Of a stretch of 64,000 bases of DNA, positions 47,321 through 57,402 are shown in pieces. Each line of letters opens with the position of its first letter. The stretch's first letter is position 1. The translations under genes were made by a program, and so were the position numbers. The stretch comes from Mariniflexile maritimum (GTDB taxonomy: Bacteria > Bacteroidota > Bacteroidia > Flavobacteriales > Flavobacteriaceae): positions 124,001-188,000 of the forward strand of contig NZ_WRPN01000003.1 in assembly GCF_009746565.1 (NCBI RefSeq), in the 5' to 3' direction. Under the pieces are notes generated by a model. That model was not told where the DNA came from. It searched no databases and was given only the letters and a program-made list of their open reading frames with translations.

Positions 47321-48427
47321 CTAATTTTTCTTTATGTTCTCAATAAACTGATCGAACAGATACGAAGCATCGTGCGGCCCCGGACTTGCCTCAGGGTGGT
47401 ACTGCACCGAAAAACAGTTTTTGTTTTTCATGGCCAATCCCGCTACCGTATGGTCGTTTAGGTGTACGTGCGTAACCTTTAAATCTGGGTGTGCCTCTGC
47501 TTCTTCCCTATTTACGGCAAAACCATGGTTTTGTGAGGTTATCTCGCCCTTACCTGTCATTAAGTTCTTTACAGGATGGTTGATGCCACGGTGGCCATTG
47601 TGCATCTTGTAGGTTGAAACCCCATTTGCCAAAGCAATTACTTGGTGCCCCAAGCAAATACCAAATAGTGGCAAATCGCGTTTTATAATTTCTTTTGCCA
47701 AAGCCTGCGCTTCAACCAACGGCTCTGGGTCGCCAGGGCCATTCGATAAAAAGTAGCCATCGGGCTTAAAGGCCTCTAAATCTTCAAAAGTTGCGTTATA
47801 TGGAAATACCTTTATGTAAGCATCTCTTTTTGCTAAGTTGCGAAGGATGTTCTTTTTTATGCCCAAATCCAAAACTGAAATCTTATAGGTAGCGTTCTCA
47901 TTGCCAACAAAATAAGGCTCCTTTGTTGAAACTTGCGATGCCAACTCCAAACCATCCATATCGGGCACTTCCAGAAGTTGCTTTTTCAAACCTTCAATAT
48001 TATCAACATCCGTTGAGATTACAGCGTTCATGGCTCCATTATCCCTAATATAGCTTACCAAGGCGCGCGTATCCACATCAGAAATGGCCAGCAGGTTGTT
48101 TTTGTCTAAAAAGCTTTCCAACGAACCTTCCGCATCAACTCTGGAGTACACGTAACTAAAATTTTTACATATCAATCCTGCTATTTTAATGGAATCCGAT
48201 TCTACTTCGTCTGCATTTACGCCATAATTACCAATGTGGGCATTGGTTGCCACCATGAGTTGTCCGTAATACGATGGATCGGTAAATATCTCTTGGTACC
48301 CCGTCATGCCTGTGTTGAAACATACTTCACCAAATGCGGTTCCCTGTTTATTTCCTACTGCTTTTCCATAAAAAATGGTACCATCGGCTAAAAGAATGAT
48401 GGCTTTTTGTCTTTTTTGATATTTCAT
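47321..48427 (-). CDS. carA: Carbamoyl-phosphate synthase, small subunit
   Basis: 368 residues from the ATG at 48427 (MKYQKRQKAIILLADGTIFYGK); the 16 codons before it do not match the family. N-terminal CPSase small-chain domain (FGEVCFNTGMTGYQEIFTDPSYYGQ) and C-terminal class I glutamine amidotransferase with the Cys in LFGICLGHQV and His/Glu in QYHPEASPGP. Supplies ammonia from glutamine for carbamoyl phosphate. carB is not here. Confidence 0.97.
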   Translation of the reverse strand: MKYQKRQKAIILLADGTIFYGKAVGNKQGTAFGEVCFNTGMTGYQEIFTDPSYYGQLMVATNAHIGNYGVNADEVESDSIKIAGLICKNFSYVYSRVDAEGSLESFLDKNNLLAISDVDTRALVSYIRDNGAMNAVISTDVDNIEGLKKQLLEVPDMDGLELASQVSTKEPYFVGNENATYKISVLDLGIKKNILRNLAKRDAYIKVFPYNATFEDLEAFKPDGYFLSNGPGDPEPLVEAQALAKEIIKRDLPLFGICLGHQVIALANGVSTYKMHNGHRGINHPVKNLMTGKGEITSQNHGFAVNREEAEAHPDLKVTHVHLNDHTVAGLAMKNKNCFSVQYHPEASPGPHDASYLFDQFIENIKKN

Positions 48428-48524
48428 TCTGATTTTTATGAGATTTCCGCCTACGCGGAAAAAAAGGTTTTGCAAAAATGCTAAAAAAAAAGGATAAACT
48501 AAAATAGTTTATCAAAATCTGTTG

Positions 48525-49187
48525 TTATAATGTTGCATAGAAATGAATTATATCTATAACGTCTTCTTCTTTACTAAAAGATAATCTTTTCTTCTTCACG
48601 AAATCCATAATACTTTCTTCATTTTTATGAAGGACGCTGAGAATGTTCTTTTTATTCAATTTAATTTCTTGTAGTGCATTATCAAATAAAATGACAAAGT
48701 ATTTACTTATTATTTTAAACTCAGAAGGTTTTAAAATGGTATTTGTTGTAGCATGAATTACGGCTTTCTTTTCAACTAGGCTAAAATCTTTCAACATAAC
48801 AACACTATTTTTATTTTCATATAGTACTTGATAAAATTTACCATCATATCTTTTAAATGATTGATTATTAACATCTACCTTATCGATATTGTAAAACGAA
48901 AAAACGGAGTCGGTTGAAATTTTAGCAACAAACATAGAATTTTCAACATCAAAATTTATGTTAGGAACAAGTAACGTTTTTCCGTCTTGAGTGGTCATCA
49001 TAGAATTATTGTTCCAAGCTTTAAAAAGGTATGGATTGCTGGTCGTAGAACTTTCACCTGGTTTTATATAAGCTTTTACCGTTCCGCCACCTCCACCAGG
49101 TCCAAGCGCACCATAATTAACAAAAGTTTGTGCATAAAGTGTTAAGTTAAAAAAAATAGCGCTTAATAATAAATAAATATGATTCAT
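48525..49187 (-). CDS. Secreted protein of unknown function, between rplQ and carA
   Basis: 220 residues from the ATG at 49187, which gives a clean signal peptide (MNHIYLLLSAIFFNLTLYAQ); an extension of 24 codons lacks it. The mature protein begins TFVNYGALGPGGGGGTVKAY, then alternating short strands (GKTLLVPNINFDVENSMFVAKIS, KFYQVLYENKNSVVMLKDFSLVEKKAV) and a helical, lysine-rich end (SVLHKNEESIMDFVKKKRLSFSKEEDV). I recognise no family. Codon use is more AT-rich than in the neighbouring housekeeping genes. It is bounded by a strong terminator on the rplQ side, so it has its own transcript. It breaks the otherwise conserved rplQ-carA neighbourhood. Confidence 0.8.
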   Translation of the reverse strand: MNHIYLLLSAIFFNLTLYAQTFVNYGALGPGGGGGTVKAYIKPGESSTTSNPYLFKAWNNNSMMTTQDGKTLLVPNINFDVENSMFVAKISTDSVFSFYNIDKVDVNNQSFKRYDGKFYQVLYENKNSVVMLKDFSLVEKKAVIHATTNTILKPSEFKIISKYFVILFDNALQEIKLNKKNILSVLHKNEESIMDFVKKKRLSFSKEEDVIDIIHFYATL

Positions 49188-49241
49188 TTTGAATTGGTTT
49201 TTAAAACAGTTTCTGCATTTTAAAATTAATTGAGTATTAAT

Positions 49242-49289
49242 ATAAACAAAAAAGGTCAACTGAAGTATCAGTTGACCTTTTTTGTTTAT
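49242..49289. terminator. Strong bidirectional terminator after rplQ
   Basis: A perfect stem of about 21 bp (49242-49262 with 49269-49289) and a 6-nt loop AAGTAT, with A/T runs on both arms (AAAAAAGG and CCTTTTTT). It closes the ribosomal/rpoA cluster, 15 bp after the rplQ stop. Confidence 0.95.
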
Positions 49290-49303
49290 GCCTTTATATA
49301 CAT

Positions 49304-49813
49304 TTATTCTTCTTCGTCTTTGGTTGCTTTTGGCTCAACAGTGGTAGCGGCGGCCGTGGCCCCTGCAACAGTGGCAGCAGCATCAGCCGATTTAGAACCA
49401 CCTCTTCTGCTTCGTCTTGTTGTTTTCTTCTCTGGTTTACCTGCATTATAAATCTCGTTGTAATCAACAAGTTCTATCATGGCCATATCGGCATTATCAC
49501 CTAAACGGTTTCCAAGTTTAATGATTCTTGTGTAGCCCCCTGGACGATCGCCCACTTTGGCAGCCACATCTCTAAACAATTCTGCCACAGCATCTTTCTG
49601 TCTTAACTTGGCCATAACTAGACGTCTGTTGTGTGTCGTGTCTTCTTTCGACTTGGTAATCATGGGTTCAACAAATTGTTTTAAAGCTTTTGCTTTGGCA
49701 ACTGTTGTGTTAATACGCTTATGCTCAATTAAAGAACAGGCCATATTAGCTAACATTGATTTTCTGTGAGCAGTTTGCCTGCTTAAGTGATTTATTTTTT
49801 TTCCGTGTCTCAT
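49304..49813 (-). CDS. rplQ: 50S ribosomal protein L17
   Basis: 169 residues. Core L17 (about 1-118): [63 protein letters not shown]. About 45 extra residues follow at the C-terminus, rich in Ala, Thr and charged residues ([20 protein letters not shown]), a tail common in Bacteroidetes. Last gene of the cluster, before the terminator. Confidence 0.97.
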   Translation of the reverse strand: MRHGKKINHLSRQTAHRKSMLANMACSLIEHKRINTTVAKAKALKQFVEPMITKSKEDTTHNRRLVMAKLRQKDAVAELFRDVAAKVGDRPGGYTRIIKLGNRLGDNADMAMIELVDYNEIYNAGKPEKKTTRRSRRGGSKSADAAATVAGATAAATTVEPKATKDEEE

Positions 49814-49941
49814 GACATTTTTGATTTGACATCATCTTGCTACCATATCCTTTTTGGAGAGCAAATTATGAGTCGTTAATAATTATTTTTTTTGTAAAAA
49901 ACCCTAAAATCTTCAATCGTTAATCAACAATCGCTAATTCT

Positions 49942-50934
49942 CTAGTCTTTATCTAATTTATATTTGCTTAAGTCCATTCCGAAGTTTAAGCCTTTAACGT
50001 TTACTAGTTCTTCTAGCTCCGTTAACGACTTTTTACCAAAGTTCCTGAATTTCATTAAATCGTTTTTATTGAACGATACTAAATCGCCTAAAGTGTCCAC
50101 TTCAGCAGCTTTTAAACAGTTAAGCGCACGTACCGATAAATCCATGTCGATTAACTTGGTTTTAAGCAATTGGCGCATGTGAAGCGATTCTTCATCGTAA
50201 GTCTCGGTTTGCGCAATTTCATCGGCTTCTAAGGTGATACGCTCATCCGAGAATAACATGAAGTGGTGAATTAAGGTTTTAGCTGCTTCGGTTAAAGCAT
50301 CTTGCGGTGTAATGGAACCATCGGTGATGATTTCAAAAACCAATTTTTCATAATCGGTTTTTTGTTCAACACGGTAGTTCTCAATACTGTATTTTACGTT
50401 TTTTATTGGCGTATAGATAGAATCGGTAAAGATGGTGCCTATGGGTGCAGCCGCCTTTTTGTTTTCTTCCGCAGGCACATACCCCCGGCCTTTCTCAATA
50501 GTTATTTCCATATTGAAATTCACTTTGGGGTCTAAGTTACAGATTACTAATTCTGTATTCAACACTTGGAATCCTGAGATGAATTTTTGGAAATCGCCCG
50601 CTGTAATTTGATCTTGACCCGATATTGAAATTGAAATGGATTCGTTATCGATATCTTCTATCTGTCTTTTAAAACGTACTTGTTTTAAGTTTAATATGAT
50701 TTCGGTCACATCTTCAACCACGCCTGCAATTGCCGAGAACTCATGATCTACACCTTCTATTCTAACCGATGTAATGGCGAATCCTTCCAAAGAAGAAAGC
50801 AAAACTCTTCTCAATGCGTTGCCTACTGTTAATCCATAACCGGGTTCTAAAGGTCGAAATTCGAATTTGCCTTCAAAATCGGTTGAATCAATCATGATTA
50901 CCTTATCGGGCTTCTGAAAATTAAATACTGCCAT
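49942..50934 (-). CDS. rpoA: RNA polymerase alpha subunit
   Basis: 330 residues from the ATG at 50934 ([20 protein letters not shown]); a 25-codon extension is unlike the family. N-terminal dimerisation domain ([23 protein letters not shown]) and C-terminal domain ([33 protein letters not shown]), which contacts DNA and activators. Between rpsD and rplQ. Confidence 0.98.
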   Translation of the reverse strand: MAVFNFQKPDKVIMIDSTDFEGKFEFRPLEPGYGLTVGNALRRVLLSSLEGFAITSVRIEGVDHEFSAIAGVVEDVTEIILNLKQVRFKRQIEDIDNESISISISGQDQITAGDFQKFISGFQVLNTELVICNLDPKVNFNMEITIEKGRGYVPAEENKKAAAPIGTIFTDSIYTPIKNVKYSIENYRVEQKTDYEKLVFEIITDGSITPQDALTEAAKTLIHHFMLFSDERITLEADEIAQTETYDEESLHMRQLLKTKLIDMDLSVRALNCLKAAEVDTLGDLVSFNKNDLMKFRNFGKKSLTELEELVNVKGLNFGMDLSKYKLDKD

Positions 50935-51029
50935 GTTTTTCTTCGTTTTGATTGTTATTTGGTTGCGCGGTTTAAAAGTTTGAAGAAGACGAATAAACCC
51001 TTTGGCCAAATACCAATATGATTAATTTA

Positions 51030-51635
51030 TTATTTAGAGTATAATTCGACGATGAATTGCTCGTTAATGTTTTCTGGAATCTGGATTCTTGCAGGAACAG
51101 ACACATACGTTCCTTGTTTTGTAGCATCATTCCAAGTGATCCATTCGTAAACTTGACTTGAATTGGACAACGACCTGTTGATAGCCTCAATTGATTTCGA
51201 TTTCTCTCTTACAGCTACAACATCGCCTGCTTTTAATTGGTATGAAGGGATGTTTACCAATTCTCCATTTACAGTAATGTGCCTATGGGAAACCAATTGT
51301 CTTGCGCCGTTTCTTGAAGGGGCAATACCCATTCTGTAAACCACGTTATCTAATCTGGACTCGCAAAGTTGCAATAACACTTCACCGGTAATACCTTGTG
51401 CTGCTCTTGCGCTTTCAAAGATGTTGCGGAATTGGCGCTCTAATATACCGTAAGTATATTTTGCTTTTTGCTTTTCTTGCAATTGGATTGCATACTCCGA
51501 TTTTTTTCCACGTTTTCTTGCATTTCCGTGTTGACCTGGAGGGTAGTTTCTTTTTTCAAAAGATTTATCCTCACCATAAATAGCTTCACCGAATTTTCGG
51601 GCTATTTTCGTTTTAGGACCAGTATATCTTGCCAT
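51030..51635 (-). CDS. rpsD: 30S ribosomal protein S4
   Basis: 201 residues. [21 protein letters not shown] start, S4 RNA-binding domain ([32 protein letters not shown]), C-terminal basic end. The zinc Cys cluster of some S4 proteins is absent. It begins a separate transcription unit with rpoA and rplQ (promoter 51739-51768). Confidence 0.98.
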   Translation of the reverse strand: MARYTGPKTKIARKFGEAIYGEDKSFEKRNYPPGQHGNARKRGKKSEYAIQLQEKQKAKYTYGILERQFRNIFESARAAQGITGEVLLQLCESRLDNVVYRMGIAPSRNGARQLVSHRHITVNGELVNIPSYQLKAGDVVAVREKSKSIEAINRSLSNSSQVYEWITWNDATKQGTYVSVPARIQIPENINEQFIVELYSK

Positions 51636-51738
51636 TTTAAATTGTTTTTTTAGAGCGATTATGAATTAAGGTCTTAATCTTATCCTTCGATAATCGGTAA
51701 TCTCTAGTTGATACTTGTTAATTATTTTTTTCAGTTTG

Positions 51739-51768
51739 CAAATTTACACATAAAAAAATTAATATCAA
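51739..51768 (-). promoter_or_regulatory. Promoter of rpsD-rpoA-rplQ
   Basis: Minus-strand TTG (51766-51768), 19-bp spacer, TAAATTTG (51739-51746): exact Bacteroidetes consensus. The TTG lies in the stem of the rpsK terminator, so the two elements overlap. Confidence 0.75.
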
Positions 51769-51795
51769 CTGTTTAGAACAACTGATATTAATTTT
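51755..51795 (-). terminator. Intrinsic terminator after rpsK
   Basis: A perfect 13-bp stem, AAAATTAATATCA (51755-51767) with TGATATTAATTTT (51783-51795), and a T-rich end on the minus strand. It lies 19 bp after the rpsK stop, inside what is usually a single alpha operon. Confidence 0.88.
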
Positions 51796-51813
51796 CTTGA
51801 AATGTGTGAAAAT

Positions 51814-52206
51814 TTATACTCTTCTACGTTTTGGAGGGCGACATCCATTGTGAGGAAGTGGCGTAACATCGATGATTTCTGTTACTTCAATTCCTGCGTT
51901 GTGAATGGAACGGATAGCAGATTCCCTACCGTTGCCTGGGCCTTTAACGTACACTTTTACTTTCTTTAGGCCAGCTTCCAAAGCTACTGCTGAAGCATCT
52001 TCGGCAGCTAATTGTGCAGCGTAAGGGGTGTTCTTTTTAGAACCCCTAAAGCCCATTTTACCTGCTGATGACCAGGATATAACATCGCCTTTTTTGTTGG
52101 TTAAGGCGATGATGATGTTGTTGAAAGAAGCGTTTACGTGTGCCTCTCCTACTGAGTCAACTATAACTTTACGTTTTTTAGTGCTCTTTGTATTTGTTTT
52201 TGCCAT
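51814..52206 (-). CDS. rpsK: 30S ribosomal protein S11
   Basis: 130 residues. [42 protein letters not shown] and the end [20 protein letters not shown]-like stretch ([20 protein letters not shown]) are unmistakable. Part of the platform of the 30S subunit. Followed by a terminator. Confidence 0.98.
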   Translation of the reverse strand: MAKTNTKSTKKRKVIVDSVGEAHVNASFNNIIIALTNKKGDVISWSSAGKMGFRGSKKNTPYAAQLAAEDASAVALEAGLKKVKVYVKGPGNGRESAIRSIHNAGIEVTEIIDVTPLPHNGCRPPKRRRV

Positions 52207-52307
52207 TGTTTCTAGTTTTCAGTTGTTAGTTGATAGTCGCTAGAATCCTAAACCTTTTATAATTTCAAACAGATTCCTTCCAACGTCTAATTACTAAAGA
52301 CTAATTA

Positions 52308-52682
52308 TTATTTCGTTGCTTTTTTCTTGTTAGCAACCGTTTTTCTTCTACCTTTTCTAGTTCTAGAGTTGTTTTTGGTACGTTGCCCTCTTAAAGGAAG
52401 CCCCGATCTGTGGCGAATCCCTCTGTAACAGCCAATGTCCATCAAACGCTTGATGTTCAATTGGGTTTCCGAACGTAATTCACCTTCGATTTTAAAAGTT
52501 CCAACGGCTTCACGAATACCAGCAATTTGGTCGTCGTTCCAATCTTGAACTTTAATACTTTCATCAACATTAGCTTCCGCTAATATTTCCTTGGCTCTGC
52601 TTTTACCTATTCCGTAGATATAAGTTAAAGCGATAACACCTCTTTTGTTTTTTGGTATGTCTACACCTGCAATTCTTGCCAT
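52308..52682 (-). CDS. rpsM: 30S ribosomal protein S13
   Basis: 124 residues. [36 protein letters not shown], and [22 protein letters not shown], the standard S13 sequence with a lysine-rich C-terminal tail. Only 2 bp after rpmJ. Confidence 0.98.
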   Translation of the reverse strand: MARIAGVDIPKNKRGVIALTYIYGIGKSRAKEILAEANVDESIKVQDWNDDQIAGIREAVGTFKIEGELRSETQLNIKRLMDIGCYRGIRHRSGLPLRGQRTKNNSRTRKGRRKTVANKKKATK

Positions 52683-52684
52683 AA

Positions 52685-52801
52685 TTACCCTTGTCTTTGT
52701 TTAAATCTAGGATTCTTTTTGTTTATAACGTAAAGTCTGCCTTTTCTACGCACGATAATACAATCTGCGCTTCTTTTTTTTACTGATGCTCTTACTTTCA
52801 T
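52685..52801 (-). CDS. rpmJ: 50S ribosomal protein L36
   Basis: 38 residues, short and easily missed: [20 protein letters not shown] then [18 protein letters not shown]. Only one of the four zinc ligands (Cys14) is left, so this is the zinc-independent form. Lies between infA and rpsM, its usual place. Confidence 0.95.
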   Translation of the reverse strand: MKVRASVKKRSADCIIVRRKGRLYVINKKNPRFKQRQG

Positions 52802-52858
52802 TTTTTAACTGCTTAACGCATTATGCCTTAGGTTTTGTGCCTAATGCCTATTGCCTAA

Positions 52859-53074
52859 TTAATATCTGTATGTTATTCGAGCCTTTGATAAATCGTAAGG
52901 ACTCATTTCCAATTTTACTTTGTCTCCTGGCAATAATTTAATGTAATGCATTCGCATTTTACCAGAAATATGCGCCGTCACAATGTGACCATTTTCTAAT
53001 TCAACACGAAACATGGCATTTGATAATGCCTCAATAATGGTTCCGTCTTGTTCTATTGCTGCTTGTTTTGCCAT
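52859..53074 (-). CDS. infA: Translation initiation factor IF-1
   Basis: 71 residues, one S1/OB-fold domain: [44 protein letters not shown], ending ARITYRY. Binds the A site of the 30S subunit at initiation. Between secY and rpmJ as in other bacteria. Confidence 0.98.
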   Translation of the reverse strand: MAKQAAIEQDGTIIEALSNAMFRVELENGHIVTAHISGKMRMHYIKLLPGDKVKLEMSPYDLSKARITYRY

Positions 53075-53182
53075 TTTTTTGTTATTGTTAGTGGTTATTG
53101 GTTGTTTGGTATCGTTCTATTGAAAATTATATTGTTCTAAAAATACACCTTCTAACTTTTAACTTCTAACTTCCATTCTCCT

Positions 53183-54529
53183 TTAAGCTATTGCTTTTCT
53201 ATTCTTACCTGTTTTCATCAAGCCATCATAGTGCCTATTCAACAAATAGGAGTTTACTTGTTGCATGGTATCTATGGCAACACCTACTAAAATGATCAAT
53301 GAAGTGCCTCCAAAAAACAACGCCCAACCTTGTTGTACGCCCATAATTTTAACAATTAGCGCTGGGAATACCGCAATAAATGCTAAAAATATAGAACCTG
53401 GCAAGGTTATTTGCGACATAATTTTATCTAAATATTCTGAGGTTTCAGAACCTGGTCGAATACCTGGAATAAAGCCACCGCTACGTTTTAGATCGTCGGC
53501 CATTTTATTGGTGGGCACCGTAATCGCGGTATAAAAATAGGTAAATACTATAATTAACAAGGCGAATGTGATGTTGTAGGCCAAACCAAAAATATCGGCA
53601 TAATTTGTTTGAAGCCAAGTTCCGAAAGCTGTTTCCTTTAGGAAAGCAGACCTGCCAATTAAACCTGGCACAAACATAATGGCTTGAGCAAATATAATGG
53701 GCATAACGCCGGAAGCATTCAATTTTAATGGAATGTACTGTCTGGATCCTGCCATTACGTTTTTTTCGTAACTGCCGCTAGCCGTTCTTCTTGCGTACTG
53801 AACTGCAATTTTCCGAACCGCCATAACAAGCATGATACATGCTAATATGATGGCGAACCACAGTAATAGTTCAAAAAGAATCAACATGACGTTATTACCT
53901 TCTAGTCTTGTAGCCGCATTTTGTATAAACGATGCCGGAAGTCGGGCAATAATGCCAACCATAATCAATAAGGAAATACCGTTTCCAATACCTTTATCGG
54001 TAATTTTTTCGCCTAACCACATGGCGAAAATACAGCCGGTTACTAAAATAGTTACAGACGAAAAATAAAACAAAGGCCCTGTGCCCAATAAAAACGCGCT
54101 TGATGGAATACCCAACATAGGCAAACTTGCCAAATAACTAGGTGCTTGTAACAAACAGATAGCTATGGTAAGCCAACGCGTGATTTGGTTGATTTTCTTT
54201 TGACCACTCGCGCCTTCTTTTTGTAATTTTTGCAAATAAGGGATAGCGATTCCCATTAACTGCACTACAATTGAAGCAGAAATGTAAGGCATGATACCCA
54301 ATGCAAATACAGATGCTTTAGCAAAAGCACCTCCAGTAAAAGCATTTAATAACCCAAGCAAACCAGAATCGGTACTGTTTTTTAAACCTTCTAATTGTGC
54401 GGCATCAATACCCGGTATTACAACCTGAGCACCAAAACGATACACTAACAGTAAGCTTAAAGTTACAATAATCCTGTTTCTTAGCTCTTCAATTTTCCAG
54501 ACATTCTTTAACGATTCAATAAATTTCAT
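53183..54529 (-). CDS. secY: Protein translocase subunit SecY
   Basis: 448 residues with ten membrane helices. FGAQVVIPGIDA at the start, the plug region after TM1, GNGISLLIMVGIIARLP, the cytoplasmic loop RPGSETSEYLDKIMSQITLPG and a short C-terminal tail. Main pore for protein export; 11 bp after rplO. Confidence 0.98.
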   Translation of the reverse strand: MKFIESLKNVWKIEELRNRIIVTLSLLLVYRFGAQVVIPGIDAAQLEGLKNSTDSGLLGLLNAFTGGAFAKASVFALGIMPYISASIVVQLMGIAIPYLQKLQKEGASGQKKINQITRWLTIAICLLQAPSYLASLPMLGIPSSAFLLGTGPLFYFSSVTILVTGCIFAMWLGEKITDKGIGNGISLLIMVGIIARLPASFIQNAATRLEGNNVMLILFELLLWFAIILACIMLVMAVRKIAVQYARRTASGSYEKNVMAGSRQYIPLKLNASGVMPIIFAQAIMFVPGLIGRSAFLKETAFGTWLQTNYADIFGLAYNITFALLIIVFTYFYTAITVPTNKMADDLKRSGGFIPGIRPGSETSEYLDKIMSQITLPGSIFLAFIAVFPALIVKIMGVQQGWALFFGGTSLIILVGVAIDTMQQVNSYLLNRHYDGLMKTGKNRKAIA

Positions 54530-54540
54530 ACAAGATGGTC

Positions 54541-54993
54541 TTATAACGTTACGGCCTCACCTCCAGCAGCTTCAATTGCAGCTTTTGCTGAAGCAGTAAA
54601 TTTGTGCGCTGTTACTTTTAATTTTGCTTTTAGTTCGCCTCTTCCCAATATTTTTATTAGGTCGTTCTTTCCAGCCAAACGGTTAGAGAACAAGGTTTCG
54701 AAATCAACCGTATCGGTTGCTTTTTTATCATCAACCAATTGCTGCAAGGTATCCAAATTTACACCTTGGTACTCTACACGGTTAACGTTTGTAAAACCAA
54801 ATTTAGGAACGCGTCTTTGAAGTGGCATTTGTCCACCTTCAAAACCTATTTTCTTAGAATAACCTGAACGCGACTTGGCACCTTTATGGCCACGGGCAGC
54901 AGTACCGCCTTTGCCGGAACCTTGTCCACGACCTACTCTTTTTCCTTGGTTTTTAACTGAACCTTCTGCAGGTTTTAAATTACTTAAATCCAT
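54541..54993 (-). CDS. rplO: 50S ribosomal protein L15
   Basis: 150 residues. [21 protein letters not shown] start, glycine-rich [39 protein letters not shown], and [17 protein letters not shown] at the end. Between rpmD and secY. Confidence 0.98.
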   Translation of the reverse strand: MDLSNLKPAEGSVKNQGKRVGRGQGSGKGGTAARGHKGAKSRSGYSKKIGFEGGQMPLQRRVPKFGFTNVNRVEYQGVNLDTLQQLVDDKKATDTVDFETLFSNRLAGKNDLIKILGRGELKAKLKVTAHKFTASAKAAIEAAGGEAVTL

Positions 54994-55007
54994 TTTTCAG
55001 TATATTA

Positions 55008-55190
55008 TTATTTAATTTCCTCAACAGAAACTAAGTGATTTACTTTACTTACCATACCAAGTACGCTTGGTGTAGCTTCGTGCTCTTTTACTTGACCAAT
55101 TTTTCTAAGACCTAAAGATTCTAAGACTCTTTTTTGTCGAAGCGGACAATTGATTGCGCTTTTAACTTTTGTTACTTTTATTTTTGCCAT
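55008..55190 (-). CDS. rpmD: 50S ribosomal protein L30
   Basis: 60 residues: KVTKVKSAINCPLRQKRVLESL, GLRKIGQVKEHEATPSVLGM. Normal short bacterial L30, between rpsE and rplO. Confidence 0.97.
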   Translation of the reverse strand: MAKIKVTKVKSAINCPLRQKRVLESLGLRKIGQVKEHEATPSVLGMVSKVNHLVSVEEIK

Positions 55191-55201
55191 CTCTGTCTGT
55201 T

Positions 55202-55726
55202 TTAAGCTTTAAAAACCTGTTCAAGTGAAATACCTCTATCTCTAGCAATGGCGTTCGCGTCTCTTAATTGCAATAAAGCATCGAACGTTGCTTTTACTAC
55301 GTTGTGAGGGTTTGATGACCCTTGCGATTTTGATAACACATCGTGCACACCAACTGCCTCAAGCACTGTTCTAACAGCACCACCTGCAATAACCCCGGTA
55401 CCTGGTGCGGCAGGTATTATGTTTACACGGGCTCCGCCGTATTTACCTTTTTGTTCGTGTGGTAAAGTTCCTTTTAAAATGGGTATTCTAACAAGGTTTT
55501 TCTTAGCATCTTCAACCGCTTTTGCAATCGCACTCGCTACATCTTTTGATTTTCCTAAGCCTTGGCCTACCACACCAGCTTCATCACCAACCACTACGAT
55601 TGCCGAAAAGCCAAATGCTCTACCACCCTTTGTTACTTTTGTAACCCTTTGTACACCAACCAAACGATCTTTAAGATCTAATCCACCTGGTTTTACTAAT
55701 TCTGCGCTTTTATATTTACGATACAT
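55202..55726 (-). CDS. rpsE: 30S ribosomal protein S5
   Basis: 174 residues. N-terminal double-stranded RNA-binding domain ([35 protein letters not shown]) and C-terminal domain ([40 protein letters not shown]). Proofreading-linked protein. Confidence 0.98.
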   Translation of the reverse strand: MYRKYKSAELVKPGGLDLKDRLVGVQRVTKVTKGGRAFGFSAIVVVGDEAGVVGQGLGKSKDVASAIAKAVEDAKKNLVRIPILKGTLPHEQKGKYGGARVNIIPAAPGTGVIAGGAVRTVLEAVGVHDVLSKSQGSSNPHNVVKATFDALLQLRDANAIARDRGISLEQVFKA

Positions 55727-55732
55727 AATTTC

Positions 55733-56089
55733 TTAGAATTTAAGTCCTGCTTCTCTAGCTCCTTCGGCCAATGATTTTACTCTACCATGGTATAAATACC
55801 CACCCCTGTCGAAAGCGATGGTATCGATACCTGCTTTTAAAGCTTTTTCAGCAAGTGCTTTACCTACTAATTTTGCTACTTCAACTTTAGTTGCTTTTGC
55901 AGAACTAATATCTTTATCTCTTGAAGAGGCTGCACTGATAGTGTTACCAGTTACGTCATCTACAATTTGAGCATAAATTTCTTTATTACTTCTAAAAACA
56001 GATAATCTAGGTCTAGCTTCTGTACCAGAAACGATCTTACGAATTCTGCTTTTAATTCTTATTCTTCTTTCGTATTTTGTTAATGCCAT
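55733..56089 (-). CDS. rplR: 50S ribosomal protein L18
   Basis: 118 residues: [58 protein letters not shown]. Binds 5S rRNA. 10 bp after rplF. Confidence 0.98.
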   Translation of the reverse strand: MALTKYERRIRIKSRIRKIVSGTEARPRLSVFRSNKEIYAQIVDDVTGNTISAASSRDKDISSAKATKVEVAKLVGKALAEKALKAGIDTIAFDRGGYLYHGRVKSLAEGAREAGLKF

Positions 56090-56099
56090 AACTTACTTA

Positions 56100-56642
56100 T
56101 TAAGCTGATTTACCTGCTTTTCTTCTTAATACCTCACCAACAAACTTAACGCCTTTACCTTTGTAAGGTTCTGGACTTCTAAATCCACGAATTTTTGCAG
56201 CTACTTGACCTACCAATTGTTTATCGTGTGATGTTAGTTTAATGATTGGGTTTTTTCCTTTTTCTGAAACTGTTTCAACTTTAACTTCTGGAGCTAAGTT
56301 CATAACGATAGCATGGGAGAACCCTAAAGCTAATTCCAGTTTTTGTCCTTGGTTGGTAGCTCTATATCCTACACCTACCAGTTCCAGTTCTTTGGTCCAT
56401 CCTTTTGAAACACCGTGAATCATGTTAAGCATCAATGCTCTGTACAAACCGTGTTTTGCTTTTTGATCTTTAGTATCGGAAGAACGTGTTACTAAAACAT
56501 TCCCGTCTTCAACTTTAATACCTACGGTATCGAAATTTTGGGTTAGTTCCCCTAATTTTCCTTTTACCGTAACTAAGCCGTCTTTTATATCAACTGTAAC
56601 GCCTTGTGGAATTACTACTGGGTTATTACCTATTCTTGACAT
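56100..56642 (-). CDS. rplF: 50S ribosomal protein L6
   Basis: 180 residues, two similar L6 domains: MSRIGNNPVVIPQGVTVDIK, then GVGYRATNQGQKLELALGFSH and SHDKQLVGQVAAKIRGFRSP, ending GEVLRRKAGKSA. 11 bp after rpsH. Confidence 0.98.
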   Translation of the reverse strand: MSRIGNNPVVIPQGVTVDIKDGLVTVKGKLGELTQNFDTVGIKVEDGNVLVTRSSDTKDQKAKHGLYRALMLNMIHGVSKGWTKELELVGVGYRATNQGQKLELALGFSHAIVMNLAPEVKVETVSEKGKNPIIKLTSHDKQLVGQVAAKIRGFRSPEPYKGKGVKFVGEVLRRKAGKSA

Positions 56643-56653
56643 ATCTTATCTTT

Positions 56654-57052
56654 TTAGTAAACGTAACACAAAATTTCGCCGCCTACGTTGTCTCTTTTGG
56701 CCTGTTTGCCCGTCATAACGCCATGCGACGTTGAAACGATGGCAATACCAAGACCGTTAAGGATTCTAGGTAGTTCTTTTGAACTTGCGTATTTACGTAA
56801 ACCTGGTTTACTTATTCTTTCAATCTTTTTAATTACAGGCTCTTTGGTTTCTTTGTTGTACTTAAGGGCAATTTTGATGGTGCCCTGTACTGAAGAGTCA
56901 TCGAACTTGTAACTTAAAATATATCCTTGCTCGAATAATATTTTAGTGATGTCTTTTTTTAGATTAGATGCTGGGATCTCAACCACTCGGTGGTTGGCGC
57001 GCACTGCATTTCTAATCCGTGTCAAATAATCCGCTATTGGATCTGTGTACAT
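56654..57052 (-). CDS. rpsH: 30S ribosomal protein S8
   Basis: 132 residues: TDPIADYLTRIRNAVRANHR, YILSYKFDDSSVQGTIKIAL, GLGIAIVSTSHGVMTGKQA, GGEILCYVY. A 77-bp spacer before it on the rpsN side is the longest in this part of the cluster. Confidence 0.98.
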   Translation of the reverse strand: MYTDPIADYLTRIRNAVRANHRVVEIPASNLKKDITKILFEQGYILSYKFDDSSVQGTIKIALKYNKETKEPVIKKIERISKPGLRKYASSKELPRILNGLGIAIVSTSHGVMTGKQAKRDNVGGEILCYVY

Positions 57053-57129
57053 AATGAATTGATTTTGTGATTTTGGTTTTCATCCCGATGGCTATCGGTA
57101 GAACCTTAAACCTGATTATTAAAATAATG

Positions 57130-57399
57130 TTACCAACTTGCTTTTGTTACGCCCGGAATAAGGCCTTGATTGGCCATTTCCCTAAAGGTTACACGTGAAA
57201 TTCCGAAAGTTCGCATGTAGCCTCTGGGCCTTCCTGTTAATTTACATCTATTATGTTGACGAATAGGATTTGCATTTCTGGGCAACTTTTGCAATGCTTC
57301 GTAATCGCCAGCTTCTTTCAAGGCTTTGCGTTTTTCGGCATATTTAGCTACTGTTTTAGATCTTTTTACCTCGCGGGCTTTCATTGATTCTTTAGCCAT
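57130..57399 (-). CDS. rpsN: 30S ribosomal protein S14, zinc-free type
   Basis: 89 residues: [60 protein letters not shown]. The long form without the CxxC...CxxC zinc ribbon (a single Cys remains). 3 bp after rplE. Confidence 0.98.
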   Translation of the reverse strand: MAKESMKAREVKRSKTVAKYAEKRKALKEAGDYEALQKLPRNANPIRQHNRCKLTGRPRGYMRTFGISRVTFREMANQGLIPGVTKASW

Positions 57400-57402
57400 A
57401 TC

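Noticed and set aside
50935-51009. 25-codon upstream extension of RpoA
   Set aside because: Not part of the conserved protein; the ATG at 50934 starts the known sequence.
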